A DNA stretch of 64,000 bases from Archilochus colubris (GCA_023079485.1 CM041084.1:65567709-65631708); one strand, 5' to 3'; counted from the first letter of the stretch, positions 1 through 13,628 are shown. The notes: generated by a model from the letters alone, not told the origin. Numbers and translations are program-made.

Positions 1-2213
1 GAAAAAAAAAACTAATATTCAAACATATGTATATATATAAACTTTTTCATTAAAATAAAACTTTGGTGGAAAATCCAGTTCTCCAGACAGCAAACATGTT
101 CCACCCTGGTTAGCCTAGGTCTAGCAGAAGACTATTCACTTAGATAAAAGCAACTACATTGCTTCCAAACTCAAGAATTTTCCACAAGCCAGTGTGGCGA
201 TCTCCCTCCAATCTACCAGTGATGCATTGTCAATCTATTTAAACTGGTGTACGGCAAACTTATTAACTGTGTTATTCTTGCATTCAGTATAATTCAGTTC
301 CTTAGAGTTCCAAGCAATGGCAAACTGAGTGTAATACCTTAAAACGAATTATACCAAGGTAATGGAATTGTAACAGCAGAAAGCAAAACTTACAAAACTT
401 ATCGTTGGAGGAAGTATTATCATTTTCTCTTTTATCATCAGTTTCATAACACCTTTCGAAACCCCTCACTCCAAAGAGTGTGAATTTGCCTTCAGAGCCT
501 CCTGGTTGGATCCATTCTGTCATTCAAGTAAGTTCTCATACTGTGCCATTCACACAAATATTGCATGCTTTTTCTTGTGGGTATAGTCTATCCAATTCAA
601 ATGCATGTATTCACATGACTTTTTTTTTTTTTTCCCCTTCCTCCTCACCAACAACCACACACCTGCTGGGTAAACAGGAAAAGGAAAGGAGCTCAGGAGA
701 AAACATCACACTTGACACTTCCCAAATATTGTAAATGAACACTCCTGCTTTCTGGATTAGGCAGACTGAATAGGCTAAGTCTTCTCTTTGTCACACTAAT
801 AATGCATTTAATCAGTAGAACATAGGAAAATTGCCCAAGAGCAGAATCTGTACCAAATTTGCCCCACAATCTCCATCCTGCAGAAAGTTAATTCTGTATG
901 GTAAGTGTAGCATCAGGATCAACCAAGGGACTACCACACGTTCAGTCATATCTGTTCTAATGAACACCAAAAAACTGCTTCCCATGCTAAGTAATCTGTC
1001 TTTTTCAGTGAAAGTTTCCATGCTCAAACTTTGCCCAAAGTTGAATAACTTGCCCAAATATTTGATTAAATTCCCTTTAGATATTTATTATTTGCAGGAA
1101 ATAAGATAAGAAGTATTCCAAATCAGTAGGAGAAAATCTAACCATATTTTTGACCACAATTAAAATGATTGAAGATGAGAATGTTTAAACTAAGAGTATG
1201 AAGTTATAATTTACATATGCATAGGTATTTCCACCTCAGTTACAAATATCTGCAAGGAAAACAAAGAATTCCAAGCCATAAGGAAAAGAAAAATTAAAAG
1301 CAAAGAGAATAAACCAATAAAAAAGTCAAAACTGCTCTAGTTCTGTAGTTAAACAATTACACATGATTTCTGCAGACACAAAGGATAATAATGTAATCTT
1401 ATTTTACTCCCATTAAATTTTATGGCAAAATTCCCATTCACTTTAACATGAGGTAGCATTAAGAAAGAAAAAGCAGATGGATCCATGAAGAGAAAAGAGA
1501 ATTCAGTCTTCCTAAATGCAGATTCCACTGCTGGCTCTGCAACAAATTACCTGTAGAACCTCGAAGTAAAATATCAGAACCTGACTCAGCCTGCTGTTGT
1601 GCAGTCTTGGAGCTGGGGTTTGTAAGGAGTTCTCTTTCTCCATACATACAAGGATCAGATGAATGATGGAAGAAACAGATTTGTATTTCTCCACTTAGTG
1701 TAAAAGTTATTTCCTATCTTCTTGCCATCTCCACTCATTTGGAGATCCAACAGAGTGGGACTTCATGCCCTAACAATTACTTTCTGGTGCTCTGCATTTT
1801 CCAAAAGTAAAGGTAATTCCTGTGGCAGAATGGGCATAGGACCACACAGAATCTAACTTCCCTGTTCCTCTTTTCCAGCTTGTAAAGAAGAGATACTGAA
1901 TTACCTCACAATTGCACTGCAATGGAGAATCCACAAAATTAAGGTTAATTATTGATAAATAAAGCAATGGTGACATTTTGAAAATCAAAATAGGAAATAT
2001 AATAGACTCAAGAAGTAGTAATAATCCAACAGTTTTGTGGACATCTTGCCCCAATATGTTTAGTAAACATTAAGTTATCTTTCCTTTTTTTCCTTTCTTG
2101 ACAAGGTCATTTTTAACACCAGGATATTTACCTTGCATTTAATAAATAAATAATTTATTGTATGCAAAGAAAATCTCTTGAGAAAGTATTTTCCAGGTTT
2201 TTAATCAAAAGAA
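1..2213. other. Intergenic, no gene seen
   Basis: This is AT-rich sequence with only short, composition-driven open frames and no recognisable domain, repeat family or RNA gene. A T-run lies near 620-635. Nothing here can be supported as a gene. Confidence 0.6.
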
Positions 2214-2296
2214 ACATAGAATCATAGAATCGACTGGGTTGGAAGGGACCTCAGAGATCATCAAGTCCAATCCTTAATCCACTACCGCTGCGGTTA
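2214..2296 (-). mobile_element. CR1 LINE 3'-end fragment
   Basis: The first 80 bases are the reverse complement of an avian CR1 3' tail: a TAGAATCATAGAATC-like terminal repeat followed by the GGTTGGAAGGGACCTC block. The same block occurs at 12150-12180 and, on the other strand, at 62870-62900. The match stops at about 2296, where the CR1 consensus would continue toward its coding end. A G/T-only tract replaces it. This is a short, 5'-truncated insertion with no coding content. Confidence 0.85.
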
Positions 2297-2510
2297 GTGG
2301 TGGTGTGTTTTTTTTTTGGGTGGGTTTTTGGGGTTGGTTGTTTTGTGTTTTTTTTTTTTGGTTGGGTTTGTTTGTGGGTTGTGGGGGTGGTTTTTGGGGT
2401 TGTGGGTGTGGGTTTGGTTTTTGGTGGGTTGTTTTGGGTTGTGTGGTTTGTTGGTTGTTTTTGGGTGGTGTTTTTGTGGGGGTGTGTGTTGGTGTGGTGG
2501 TGGTGGGGTT
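2297..2510. repeat. 214-base tract containing only G and T
   Basis: Every base from 2297 to 2510 on the + strand is G or T; the first C is at 2511. It is not a regular microsatellite: runs of T (up to about 13) alternate irregularly with GGG, GGGG and GTG groups. The many GGG runs make G-quadruplexes plausible on the + strand. Long open frames here on both strands (Val/Gly/Phe/Trp-rich on +, Pro/Thr/Asn/Lys-rich on -) come from base composition, not coding. Confidence 0.9.
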
Positions 2511-5500
2511 CAAACCTGAAAAGCCTCACGTATATATTTAAGTTCCCATCAGTGGATTTTCTTGAATTAAAACAATCAGGCTCATGCATGATCCTTTAGT
2601 TTAGTTTCCTAGGAGAACTGATGGAAAAGACAAGAAGAAACAAAAAGTTGGAGCTTTAAAAAAAGTACAAATAAATTGGAAAAGAACAGCACTGATGACA
2701 ACAGAGGGAATATCAGAAAAAACAATAATCCATTTCACTTCAGCAAAACAGTTGTCCAGGAAAATCTGATGAAAGGCCTTGTTTCAAAGTTTTGTTTTTA
2801 TTTTTAGACTACGTTAAAACATTTCTAAAATATGCAAGCAATTACTTTGAAAAACAATAATTGTGATATTAAGTTTCATGGAAATTTCCTGGACACTGAT
2901 TTGTGTACAGTTATATATGTATATATACCAAGTTCCCACGAAGCTGTAAAACGTTTAAAATACTGTCTGTGCAAATGCAAAATTTATGAATTCACACATC
3001 TCTGGTTGATTTATGTGAAATAATAATGCACTATTTAATGCTTAAACATGGCTAGAAGCAATGCTAGGCTATCAAGATGTACAATGAAATAATAGATTTA
3101 TAAGACAGATAACCTTCCTGCCTAGAGAAGCTTGTTTAAAGGTGTTGTACAGATATATTAAACTATATGTAATTTTATACTAACTTAATGCTGCAGGCCT
3201 CTATTGCAAGCAGTAAAAGATTACTGCCACACTATTTGCAATAATAAAATGATGTGGCTATCCAACATAAGGTATCAGAGGAGTGAAAAAAATTCTTTAT
3301 GATTTCAAACTTTTTACTTCTCTCTTTTCATTTAATTTAAACATTTAACCGATAGCTTTGCACTTCACAGATCACTGTCATCAACTTTCATTTGATTTAT
3401 CAAAATTGCTTTTGTTCCACTCTTCGAGAACATGATTCTGTCTTTCTGTCCAACACTAAATAATAACATACTCAATTATTTTTGCATCGAAATAAAAGGC
3501 TCATTATGTGGGACACGGTGCCTCTTTCAGGAACAGACTGCTGAGGTAGAAACTACCACTATGTCCTTATAAGTGGTAGCTTCCATCAGCTAAGTATTCC
3601 TGGCAAGGCACACAAAGGTAGCAGTATCTAGGCCTCGAGTAGCCAGGCAGCATGCAAATATTGCACAGGAGCTCATAATATTGAGTGACACTGGCTGAAC
3701 TACTTGTAGAAGATAACATGGAAAACAGAGATTTAGCATCATATACTTAAGAACTTCTATTATTAATTCAATGACAGGTATTCTCTCACTGGTGGGGCAG
3801 CATCCACAGAGCCAATGCAGAATATTTTCCCACTTTCATGTTTCTTCCTGGGCTCATAGTTTTTTGTTTTTTGATTTAGTGCTAAACAAAAGGCTTTTGA
3901 ATAAAAGGCCTTTTTAGGAAATTTCCATGGCATAAGGGATAAGGGCATTGTCACGGAAATTTTGAAAACGACTCTGCCCTTAGAAAGGAACTCACATTAC
4001 AGCTGTTCTTGTCTAGATCGATTTTTTTGAAGAATCTATACACTATTCAAAGATGTTTGGCTCATATTTTCAGATTTTGAGTGTGGGTATTTCTCACGAA
4101 CCATTCACAAAAGTAACAAGAACTCAGGCCAAGTCATGGAGACCTTACTTATGTTGCTGAGTTTTTAGTTATCCAATGGAGTGGCTTTGCTAAAGTCAAT
4201 CAATGAAAAAAAAGATTAAATGGAGTGTAAGCATACTTGATGGGCAATTATATTTAGTACACACAAAAATGGCCACATTTCTTTTAGTGCATATTTTGCC
4301 AAGATTGCTACTGTCTGAATCCTGCTCCTATTTGATACTCGCAGGTCATGAGACCACTCAGAGACCACGTTGGAAGAGTACAACTCGCTCTCGGTTTTGA
4401 TTTGCAGCTACTTGCTTATAAACATGAAGGAAAAGCAAATTGTTCCAAACCCAGCACAAGATGTAAGCTAGCTAGCACAAAACCCATACAGAAAAAAGGT
4501 GCTCCAGTATAAAATCAAGTAGAAATACTTTCCCACTCAACCAGTTAGCTAGCTAAATCCAGTAAAGCCATCCTTTTTGGCTTTGAAATTCCTCAGATGA
4601 CTGTAGTACTCCTGCTGCAGACTGACAGGTTAGTCCAAGCAAGACAGCATTCATGTTCTACTCAAGCCCAGCCAAGATGCATGAATCAGGCAGTTCTCCA
4701 GTTACCAGCTTCACAGGATTTCCAGAAAGTATGGATAAGAGGCCTCTTTCCTAATTTTAAACATCCACAGTTCAGACGTCTACCCATGAGCCAGCCAGTG
4801 GTAGTTCCAGGTTTGACCTATCTCATATTTAAGATGAAGGTCCAGATGAATCTTCCTAGAAATGCCCATTTCTTTACATTGACTGAGAGCAGAAACTACA
4901 GGGTGAGGTTCAGAGTTCCATGCTGTAGCCAAAAGATAAGGTTAATCACCCTGAGCTTAAAACAAAGGACCTAGACTTTGGTTAATACTTTCTTTCCTTT
5001 AGTCTTCATATGAATTAACAAAGAATACAGAAGCTCTATGATGAGCCTGTTACACAGAATAATTGGAAGTAATGGTGTCCCCAAAGAAGAAGGGAAGCAA
5101 ACAAACTCATTGCAGAGATTTCCCCTGACTCAGTGGCTATACTGGGTACCTGAATTGAGGCTCACTATTACAGACTCCCACTCTGCTCTGAACTGGTAAA
5201 ACTGCTACCTCCTACATGAAAGAAGATGTGCCTCTCTACTCCCTGGCACTAGCAAGCAGAACACAATTGATTCTGGCTTATATTAAATTGTTCTTTGATG
5301 ATGTTCTACATTTTCAAAGTATCCTAGAGACTTCCAACTAAACCTTTTAACACCCTAATGAGACAGGGGAATTGCTGTTCTGCCTCCTTGTAAATGAAGG
5401 AACTGAAAGACAGATCTCGTAGTCTATGCATTTAAAACCATTTGCTAAATTTGAGTAATTCAGTATCTGGATTCTCATTTTGGGACTCCCAAAGCATAAC

Positions 5501-6309
5501 TTTGAAAGGTAATCAGTACCCACTGCTCTGAGCTCAACAATAGCTGAGATCATTCACCTCCTGTGAAAATCACACTGAAAACCTTTCAATGCAGGCATGA
5601 AAAAGCAGAGCACACAAAATAGTGTAACCTTTCGAACATGTTTTCCTGAGTTACTGTCTTAAAAATAAACAAATTTGTTTGCCATTCTAACTGTAATTAG
5701 CAGCACAGAAAGAGAAGCAAATACTATGTTTCATCATGAAAATGACATATACGTATGTCAAATAATGACATGCATTCTTAGTCACTAGTTATCACATTTC
5801 CTTACTTTAAAGAGAAAAGAAAAACTCCAAATACTCAGGTTTACTTGCTGCTTTTTTTTTTCCTTGCTGTATTTATTCCATTTTCAGCAGAGGTTAGCTT
5901 GTAACAAACATTCTATGAGGATAGAAGTTTGTTTCATGCTAATGACACTTTTAATAGCCATTTAAGCCCAGATCAAGTAGAGTGTGAACAGCTTTACATA
6001 CCTCTAGGTGCTGAACCTTCTTTCTAACCAATGAAACTGCTTTTGCAAAGCTTAGAAAGAAACTAAGAAATAAATATTTAAAAGACATAGGATTTTACTT
6101 CCACAAATGGTAGCCACAGCTGAAGAATGTTTTCAGAATTTTCAGAACTTGAGCAAATATTATTTTAAGGCAGTGTGGTACTGAGTTTTCATGACTATAC
6201 TTACTGCAAAAGCATAAACAAGATGATAAAGAAAGGTGATGGTAACAGAGGCTTCATGAATCATGGTGTTCCATTGGTCAAAATTTATTCTACAGCTCCC
6301 CACTTGGGG

Positions 6310-6386
6310 TAAAAAAACCAAAAAAACCCAAAAAAAAACCCCAAAAGCCAAAAAAGCCCAAAGCAAACCAAAAATCCACCACAACC
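6310..6386. repeat. A/C-rich low-complexity tract
   Basis: Runs of A broken by CC, CCC and CCCC groups, with a few G. It is the complementary composition to the G/T tract at 2297-2510 and resembles the tracts at 7514, 9637 and 23502. No transposon body is visible beside it. Confidence 0.75.
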
Positions 6387-7513
6387 AGAAAGAAATAGCA
6401 AAATTCTCTCTTCCTTTAACGAGAGATTTGCCACCTAGATTTTATGTAGGATACACAATGAAACTTGCCTTAGGTAACCACAGGAGGACCAAAATATTCA
6501 CTAGCTTCATCCAAGGTCATTTTTAACTAAGTTGTAGCAAAATTACTGTGAAAACTTCAAAGGTAGATAATAAAAATTATTCCATACGGGCATACTCTCT
6601 GAGGAAGAGAAAAGTTATATAATAGCAAATAATAAACTCTGCTATAATACATGACAAATAGAGGGACTTCCACAGCCTGTTGTGCCTCTACTTCAGTAAT
6701 ATCAAGCTAATGAAATAAAATATTAATTTACCACTGAATGTATATAACTTGTTTGCAATTCTACTGTGGATGCTCTTCAATGAACGACCCAACACACTGA
6801 AAAATTCTATACATGTAATAGAAGAGTAAAAATGTAAATGAAATATAGCACTAGAAAATGAGGAACATTTCAACTCAGATCTTTAAAATATCATGAAAAA
6901 TCCAAATATAACATGCAAATGAGTACATGTCAACTCAATCAGTTTTCTTACAATCACTTATGCAATGTTCATACTTTTAGGGAGAAGTTAGTGCATAAGT
7001 CTGTGAGAAAGAAATGCTAAAAGGGAGTGTTTGTTAAATTAAATTCCAATGTGATATGAACTGGAAGTGGAACATATATCAGTGAAGGGACAGACAGAGA
7101 CAGTCAGCCCAAGGCCACCATCCTGGGTATTCTCAGAAACAAATCCCATGATCTGAACAATGCAACAAGCTACCTACTGCACATCAAGTGTGCAATTCTA
7201 GTCAGTGCCTTTATTCAAGAAAGCTTCCTAAGACTTTCTTTAAAAAGAGAACATTGAGGGAGCACTCCATGCTGATGCTGCTAATACATAAAAATTGCAA
7301 ATATTTTGAGTTGTTCTCAGAGACACTGAGTACATATTTCAGCATACAGTTCAACACATGCCATATTAACTCCGTGATAAGTTGATGTAGCTATGAGTTA
7401 AATGTTAGAGTATATATTATGCTTATTTAGACAAATATATTTATTACTTCTTGCTCAATCTTTTTCTCTAAAATTGTATTCCTGCAGCAGAACACATCAC
7501 ACATCAAATTTGG

Positions 7514-7572
7514 GAAAAAAAATAAAACCAAAAAAACCACCATCACCAAAAAACACCCAATCCCCAAAAAAG
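7514..7572. repeat. A/C-rich low-complexity tract
   Basis: Mostly A and C (A runs with CC, CACC and CCCC groups), with isolated T. It has the same style as the tract at 6310-6386. A short frame on the opposite strand is Phe/Gly-rich only because of this composition. Confidence 0.7.
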
Positions 7573-9636
7573 TAATTCTGATCCCTACTTGTCTCATGTA
7601 AATCCAAAGTTTTTATTGTCAGTTTTTGCCATTTTAAGTCCCAAAAACTGTCTCTATTCCCATATGCACAACTAAAAAAACCCAATAAAAGAGCTGAACT
7701 TTCTAAGAAAATGCTCCATTAGGCTATGACTAAGCATGCAAAGTTTCAGAGCCCAGGAGGGAATTTTCTGCAAAATTACAAGCAATTGAACATTTCCACT
7801 ACAATTAATCGTGTGCCCTAGGAAATGTATATCTCAGACAATTAAATTTTCTCCTGCTTGTGCTCAGTACAGCATTTTCAATTGGTCATAACCTTTCCTT
7901 GATTCCATTTTCTTAAAGTGGATGGTCCTCCTAAGAGTGTTTCTATGTCACTTCATAATGTTATGTCTATCAGTACGTTTAACATTTTTACTACTGGGTG
8001 CTTAAAGCTATACTTGTACAGTCATGTTTTAGAACCTAAGAGTGATTTTATTCCTCTAAATGCCAGGTATAACAGCTTCAGCTGACCCCAGTAAACTTAC
8101 ATGGGAAATCTAGTCAGCACAGGTAAAAAATTAAATTTCTTTTAGAGTAAGTTTGATAATTTTGATATACTGTGAATAATATTTGACACTGAATTACAAA
8201 ATCTCAGTCCAAAGATTACTTATTCATGGAATCTGGGATGCAATGAATGTAATGGCAGAATTTTATCAGCCAACAATCTGCTTTATCTTCTCTCAGTGCA
8301 GAGTCATTGACCTTATAAAACAAAAAATTAGTTGAGTGTCAATATTTTAGTGTTGATTACTTATCGTTTCCAGTAGTTTTAAGTTAGCTGAGGTAAACCA
8401 GTAAACAGAAGCCCAAAATCAAAATTACAAACAAAAGACACCTTGACATAACACACTACTGCATTCCAGTGTCATCTAAAATGAAAAGCTTTGCTGTCCT
8501 GGGGGCGTAATGTATAAGGGCTTCTGCAACTCATCTCAGACCAAAGTGGCATCCTGACAAGTGAATTATCTCAGAGACACAATGAAACTCAGCAAGTAAG
8601 GACCAGTTCAAAGATGGATGGGTTCGCTAGGTTAGCTGGGTGTTTGTTGTTACCTTGGTATTTAAGCACTAGCACTACTTAAGCTGTGGATTAAAGCTAG
8701 AAAGCTTGCAAAATACCCCATGATGGAATGTTACACTTCCCAGGTGCCAGAACCACTTTGCAGACAGTCTTGGGGCATTAGGACAATAAGTAACACCACA
8801 TTTTTCAAAGATACTAGTACTGAAAATTATATTATTTTAGCAGTGTGTAAACAGTGTAGATATGAGCTCTTAGCATGCAAAGCAATCAAGTTAACATGTC
8901 AATATTAAATGACATTTTTTTGGTAGTAAATGCAGAACACAATAAGCACAATGTGATTTACATGGTGTTAATAAACCCTAAGGTAAATATATTTCCTTAT
9001 GATTCTGGAGGAGTTCTGAGGTGGCTAGGCTGTCTTAGGTTTGTAGCTAGCTGTAATGCAGAAATAAAAACACAAGCAAAAAGTTTTTAAAGTGCAGTCA
9101 CAAAAGTGGCTGATACAGTGAGATGGTTCCCTCTTCTGGCCAAAGAAGGAGGAGACTGAGCACTGATTTGGGTTATTTTTAATTTAAATCAGATAATCTG
9201 AGTAACAAAAAATAAGAGTCCGTCTAATTTTACTTCACAACAAAATCATCTAAATATTTTTCAATATATTTTCAAAAATTACTCCAGAGATGAGGTAATT
9301 TTCAAAAAACTCCTTAGTAAGGGTCATATATCTGGTCTGTGGGACTTCATGTTTAGTTTATCTTACTGATAAGCAAATATTTGCATAGATCTCAGAAACA
9401 TGTATGCTCTGTTTCTCCTAGTGAATATGAATTCTTCAAAAGAAAGAAACTGAAAAAGCATCAGGTAAAACTAAACTGAAAGATTATTTAACTGCATATT
9501 TAGAAAAAAATAAAAAAAAAAGTAATCCCCTCATTGACTCTGACTAACCTTGTAATTTCCACCAATGCTCCAATCCAAACATCTGCTGGTGTTTATAGCA
9601 ATGCAAGATTCCACATTACACAAGCTCAATGGTGAC

Positions 9637-9693
9637 AAAGAAAAAAGAAAAAAAAAAAAAAAAAAACCAAACCAAAACAACAAAAAACCAAAC
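9637..9693. repeat. Poly(A) passing into A/C-rich tract
   Basis: An A run with a few G at about 9637-9667 is followed by AACC and AAAC groups to about 9693. It may be a decayed retroposon tail, but no recognisable body lies on the 5' side. Confidence 0.65.
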
Positions 9694-12121
9694 CTGAGTA
9701 TCTCCTTTCCGTCTGTTGCACCTGAGAACCTAATTTCATTAACAGTGCCAATACTTATTCAAGAGCATATATTATCTTTTTACCACAAGTTAAGTATAAA
9801 AATAACTTAATAGGACATAACAAGCTGAATTGAAAGAGTGATCAGGGCAATCAATAGGAAAATGTTTAAATTAACAATATAATTTCAGAGTTGAATATAT
9901 ACTTCTTTGAGCTTTTTTTGTCTGACTATTTTGGAGATCATCCAAGGAGATAAGATAAGCAAAATAAACGATGGAGAAATCAGAAAAGATGCAAGAATTA
10001 TAGGTAGTCATTTGCTAAAAATGCCAAAGAAAGAAACTCATCTTAAGAATTATCTTGCAACAGTGACTGAAAGATGATTCAGGGCAGAACTAGGAGCCAT
10101 TAACCACATGAACACAATGCACAAGGACATCTACACACATCCAGCAAAAGAATGGAAAAAAAAATAACAAACTGCTGAAAAGCTGCAACAAAACACTTCT
10201 TAGTTAACTCCCATCAAATTAAGGAAAAATGGAAGCTACAGGACTTGGACAAGTTTTATTCTGATTCTATAGCTCTGACAGATGATGAAGAATTAGGGAC
10301 TGGTGCTAACAGTCAGGTTCTTCCATTGAAATGCAAGCAGAAGTAAGGACAGACATTTGCCTAGTCTGAACACCACCTCCTTATCTCTGGGCACCATTTC
10401 TCCCACATTCACCCATTCATTCATCTTTTTGAACTGCAACTTGGAGAAATTCCCAGGCTTTGGAGCTGAGACAGTGTGCTTTTCAAACTGATGCTTTTCT
10501 GAGATACTATACTGCCTCTCCTAGCAGACTTGCAGCTGCTCATTCATTTAAATCCTATCACCCCTATCTGCTACAATAAAAAACAATATAGGTATTTCGT
10601 TGTGCAGCACATGTCACTCAAGCCAAAGATTTACCTGGTTAATGATAAAAATTGTGGAAGGACATAGTAAAGTATCCTGTTTTCTTGTGTTTTAGGACAC
10701 TGTGAGATTTTGATATTAATTCACAGCACTGGAGTTCTTCACAAAAGGATCCTTTCTCCCTCCACTAAGGTCAAATATTTCTGAATTAATTTAATACATC
10801 TCTTTTTGCCTTCATTCACCTCACTTTCTAACCCAGACATTATGTCTCCTACCCTTGGCTCAAATCTTCCTTTTCTTCACTTAGGGAAAATCACTGCAAG
10901 TCAATCAAAGCTTTGTTGTTGTTTTTACTGTTTTATCACCAAGTCAAAAACAAACACAGAATACAATTTTGGCTCTGCAGCAGCCCATAGAGAACTGAGA
11001 AGCAACAACATCAGTGGGGAAAAGGCAGATTTTAAACAAGATGCAATCTTGTGAACATGTATCTGGAAAAAAATAAGTTGCCGTCAAAATACTTCCATAA
11101 AGAACTATGGTAAAAACAAAGGATTCTTGCTGAGAATAAAGAGCTACAGCAGTAAATAGAGCACAGCCAAGGCAAAGGATTGAGCACTAACCATCCATAA
11201 TACCAAGCTGCTGCATGTTGTCCACTTCGGTTTCGTGCCATGCCAAGTAGCACTCTCCCAGACAATGTCCAGACTTGGTCCTGTGGGCCCACACAGGACA
11301 AGGATTACCCTCAACAGACAGCGTGAATAAGAGCAGCCTGTTTTGTGAGAAGGAAGGCAAGGAAGGGATGGGAATGAGTTTAACTTTTTGGACAGAAACT
11401 TGAGTCACATGTCTGGGAAAGATAAAATTGTGGGTTTTAGCTCTACCTCTATAACCTAAAAAGGCAGCTTCTTCAGAAAAAGATTTATCAGTCAATATTT
11501 ACTCTGAAATAATTCGCTAATAATTCTGTTAAACAGTCATAAAACTACTTGTTCCTTGAATGTTCCATACGGCAGTTTCTTCTAGTTTCCAAGAAAAACT
11601 TAAACCACACCTCCAAAAAACCCAAACCTCACCAGAACTGCAAGTAAACATTAAGAGGTTTATCCCTGATTTTAAAAATAGGAGTTCAGCTTTCTGTCAA
11701 GTTTATGGATGTTAGTTTGGTATAATTCTGCCACTTACTCCTGATAATATCAATGTAAACTACAATTCAGTTTTACTAGTTTATTTTCTTTAGACGCACT
11801 GCACATGAAAAGTAAATATTATGTATTTTACCTTATTGCAGTTCTTACTTACTTTTCTTTCCAAACTTATTGTAATATAAGGTATTCTTAATTAGAACCA
11901 ACCATGGAGAAACATCACTGAGAAATCTAATAAAGCAAAATCAGACTCAGAGCTGGATAACATACAAAAATTAAGCAGCATACAGCTCAGGCTTTTTCAA
12001 GACGAGGCTTAATGTAACTCTACATAGTACTAACATAGAAGACAGCATCTAGAACACAGACCAGAAAAAGCAGTTCAGATGCATACATCAAAATTTCAAA
12101 AAATTAAAAGAGGGAAACCTA

Positions 12122-13628
12122 AGAATCATAGAATCATAGAATCATAAAATTGGCTGGGTTGGAAGGGACCTCAGAGATCATCAAGTCCAACCCTTGATCC
12201 ACTACTGCTGCAGTTACCAGACCATGGCACTGAGTGCCACATCCAGTCTCTTTTTAATATCTCCAGGGATGGAGAATCCACTACTTCCCTGGGCAGCCCA
12301 TTCCAATGCTGATCACTCTCTCCGTAAAGAAATTCTTTCTAATATCCAACCTAAACTTCCCCTGGCACAACTTAAGACCGTGCCCTCTTGTCTTGTTGAA
12401 AGTCGTCTGGCAAAAGAGACCAACGTCCACCCGGTTACAACCTCCTTTCAGGGAGTTGTAGAGAGTGATGAGGTCTCCCCTGAGCCTCCTCTTCTCCAGG
12501 CTGAACAGCCCCAGCTCCCTCAGCCTCTCCTCATCGGGTCTGTGCTCAAGTCCCTTCACCAGCCTGGTTGCCCTCCTTTGGACCTGCTCCAGGACCTCGA
12601 TATCCTTCCTGAACTGGGGGGCCCAGAACTGGACACAGTACTCGAGGTGTGGCCTCACCAGGGCTGAGTATAGGGGCAGAATCACTTCCTTGGACCTGCT
12701 GGCGACGCTGTTCCGGATACAGGCCAGGATGCCATTGGCCTTCTTGGCCACCTGGGCACACTGCTGGCTCATGTTCAGCTTCCTGTCAATCCAGACTCCC
12801 AGGTCCCTTTCTGCCTGGCTGCTCTCCAGCCACTCTGTCCCCAGCCTGTAGTACTGCATGGGGTTGTTGTGGCCAAAGTGCAGGACCCAGCACTTGGCCG
12901 TGTTAAACTTCATCCCATTGGAATCAGCCCAAGTCTCCAGTCTGTCCAGGTCCCTCTGCAGAGCCCTCCTGCCTTCCAGTTGATCAACACTTCCCCCCAG
13001 CTTAGTGTCGTCTGCGAATTTGCTGATGATGGACTCAATCCCCTCATCTAAATCATCAATGAAGATATTAAACAGAACTGGGCCCAACACTGATCCCTGG
13101 GGGACACCACTAGTGACCGGCTGCCAACTGGATGCAGCCCCGTTCACCACCACTCTCTGGGCCCTGCCCTCCAGCCAGTTCCTAACCCAGCACAGGGTGC
13201 TCCTGTCCAAGCCACGGGCTGATAGTTTTTTCAGGAGGATGCTGTGGGAGACGGTGTCAAAGGCCTTGCTGAAGTCCAGGTAGACCACATCCACAGCCTT
13301 CCCCTCATCCACCAGTCGGGTCACCTGATCATAAAAGGAGATCAGGTTGGTCAGGCATGATCTGCCCTTCCTAAACCCGTGCTGGCTGGGTCTGATGCCT
13401 TGCCCATCCTGCAGGTGCTGTGTGATTGCACTGAGGATGATCTGTTCCATGACCCTGCCAGGCACTGAGGTCAGGCTGACGGGCCTGTAGTTTCCCGGGT
13501 CCTCTTTCCAGCCCTTTTTGTGGATTGGCGTGACATTCGCCAACTTCCAATCATCTGGGATGTCCCCAGTGAGCCAGGACTGTTGGTAGATGATAGAGAG
13601 AGGCTTGGCAAGCTCTTCTGCCCCTCTT
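12122..13628 (-). mobile_element. CR1 LINE, 5'-truncated
   Basis: This non-LTR retrotransposon lies on the - strand. Its 3' end is the AATCATAG-type repeat at 12122-12150, followed inward by the GGTTGGAAGGGACCTC block. Inward again is a long reverse-transcriptase frame. Homology appears to end near 13628, so ORF1, the endonuclease domain and the front of ORF2 are missing, as is usual for CR1 insertions. No clear target duplication was found, which is common for CR1. It is close to the copy at 62371-62921 where the two overlap. Confidence 0.93.
12281..13543 (-). CDS. CR1 ORF2 remnant: reverse transcriptase, C-terminal part
   Basis: About 420 codons are open without a stop, and the frame extends further to the truncation point near 13628, so it has no true start. 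Numbered from 13543, the RT motifs are complete: motif [10 protein letters not shown] at residues 88-96 with catalytic D90, motif B SGVPQGS at 145-151, and motif C FADD at 176-179. A thumb and C-terminal region follow. The frame ends in Gly-Lys-stop. The DNA beyond the stop still resembles the usual CR1 C-terminus in another frame, so a small frame-changing mutation near the end is likely. Without the endonuclease and ORF1 it cannot move by itself. It is a young-looking remnant, not a host gene. Confidence 0.85.
   Translation of the reverse strand: MANVTPIHKKGWKEDPGNYRPVSLTSVPGRVMEQIILSAITQHLQDGQGIRPSQHGFRKGRSCLTNLISFYDQVTRLVDEGKAVDVVYLDFSKAFDTVSHSILLKKLSARGLDRSTLCWVRNWLEGRAQRVVVNGAASSWQPVTSGVPQGSVLGPVLFNIFIDDLDEGIESIISKFADDTKLGGSVDQLEGRRALQRDLDRLETWADSNGMKFNTAKCWVLHFGHNNPMQYYRLGTEWLESSQAERDLGVWIDRKLNMSQQCAQVAKKANGILACIRNSVASRSKEVILPLYSALVRPHLEYCVQFWAPQFRKDIEVLEQVQRRATRLVKGLEHRPDEERLRELGLFSLEKRRLRGDLITLYNSLKGGCNRVDVGLFCQTTFNKTRGHGLKLCQGKFRLDIRKNFFTERVISIGMGCPGK

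Larger units (their letters stand above)
2511..12121. other. Intergenic, A/C-rich tracts only
   Basis: No coding, RNA-gene or transposon signature was recognised in this AT-rich stretch. Its only structured parts are three A/C-rich tracts at about 6310-6386, 7514-7572 and 9637-9693. Open frames are under 130 codons and look random. Confidence 0.55.

Noticed and set aside
2251..2589. Long overlapping open frames in several frames on both strands
   Set aside because: They arise because a G/T-only (A/C-only on the other strand) sequence can form very few stop codons. The translations are low-complexity.
12194..13283. Several + strand frames of 60-157 codons
   Set aside because: They are antisense shadows of the CR1 reverse-transcriptase frame on the - strand.
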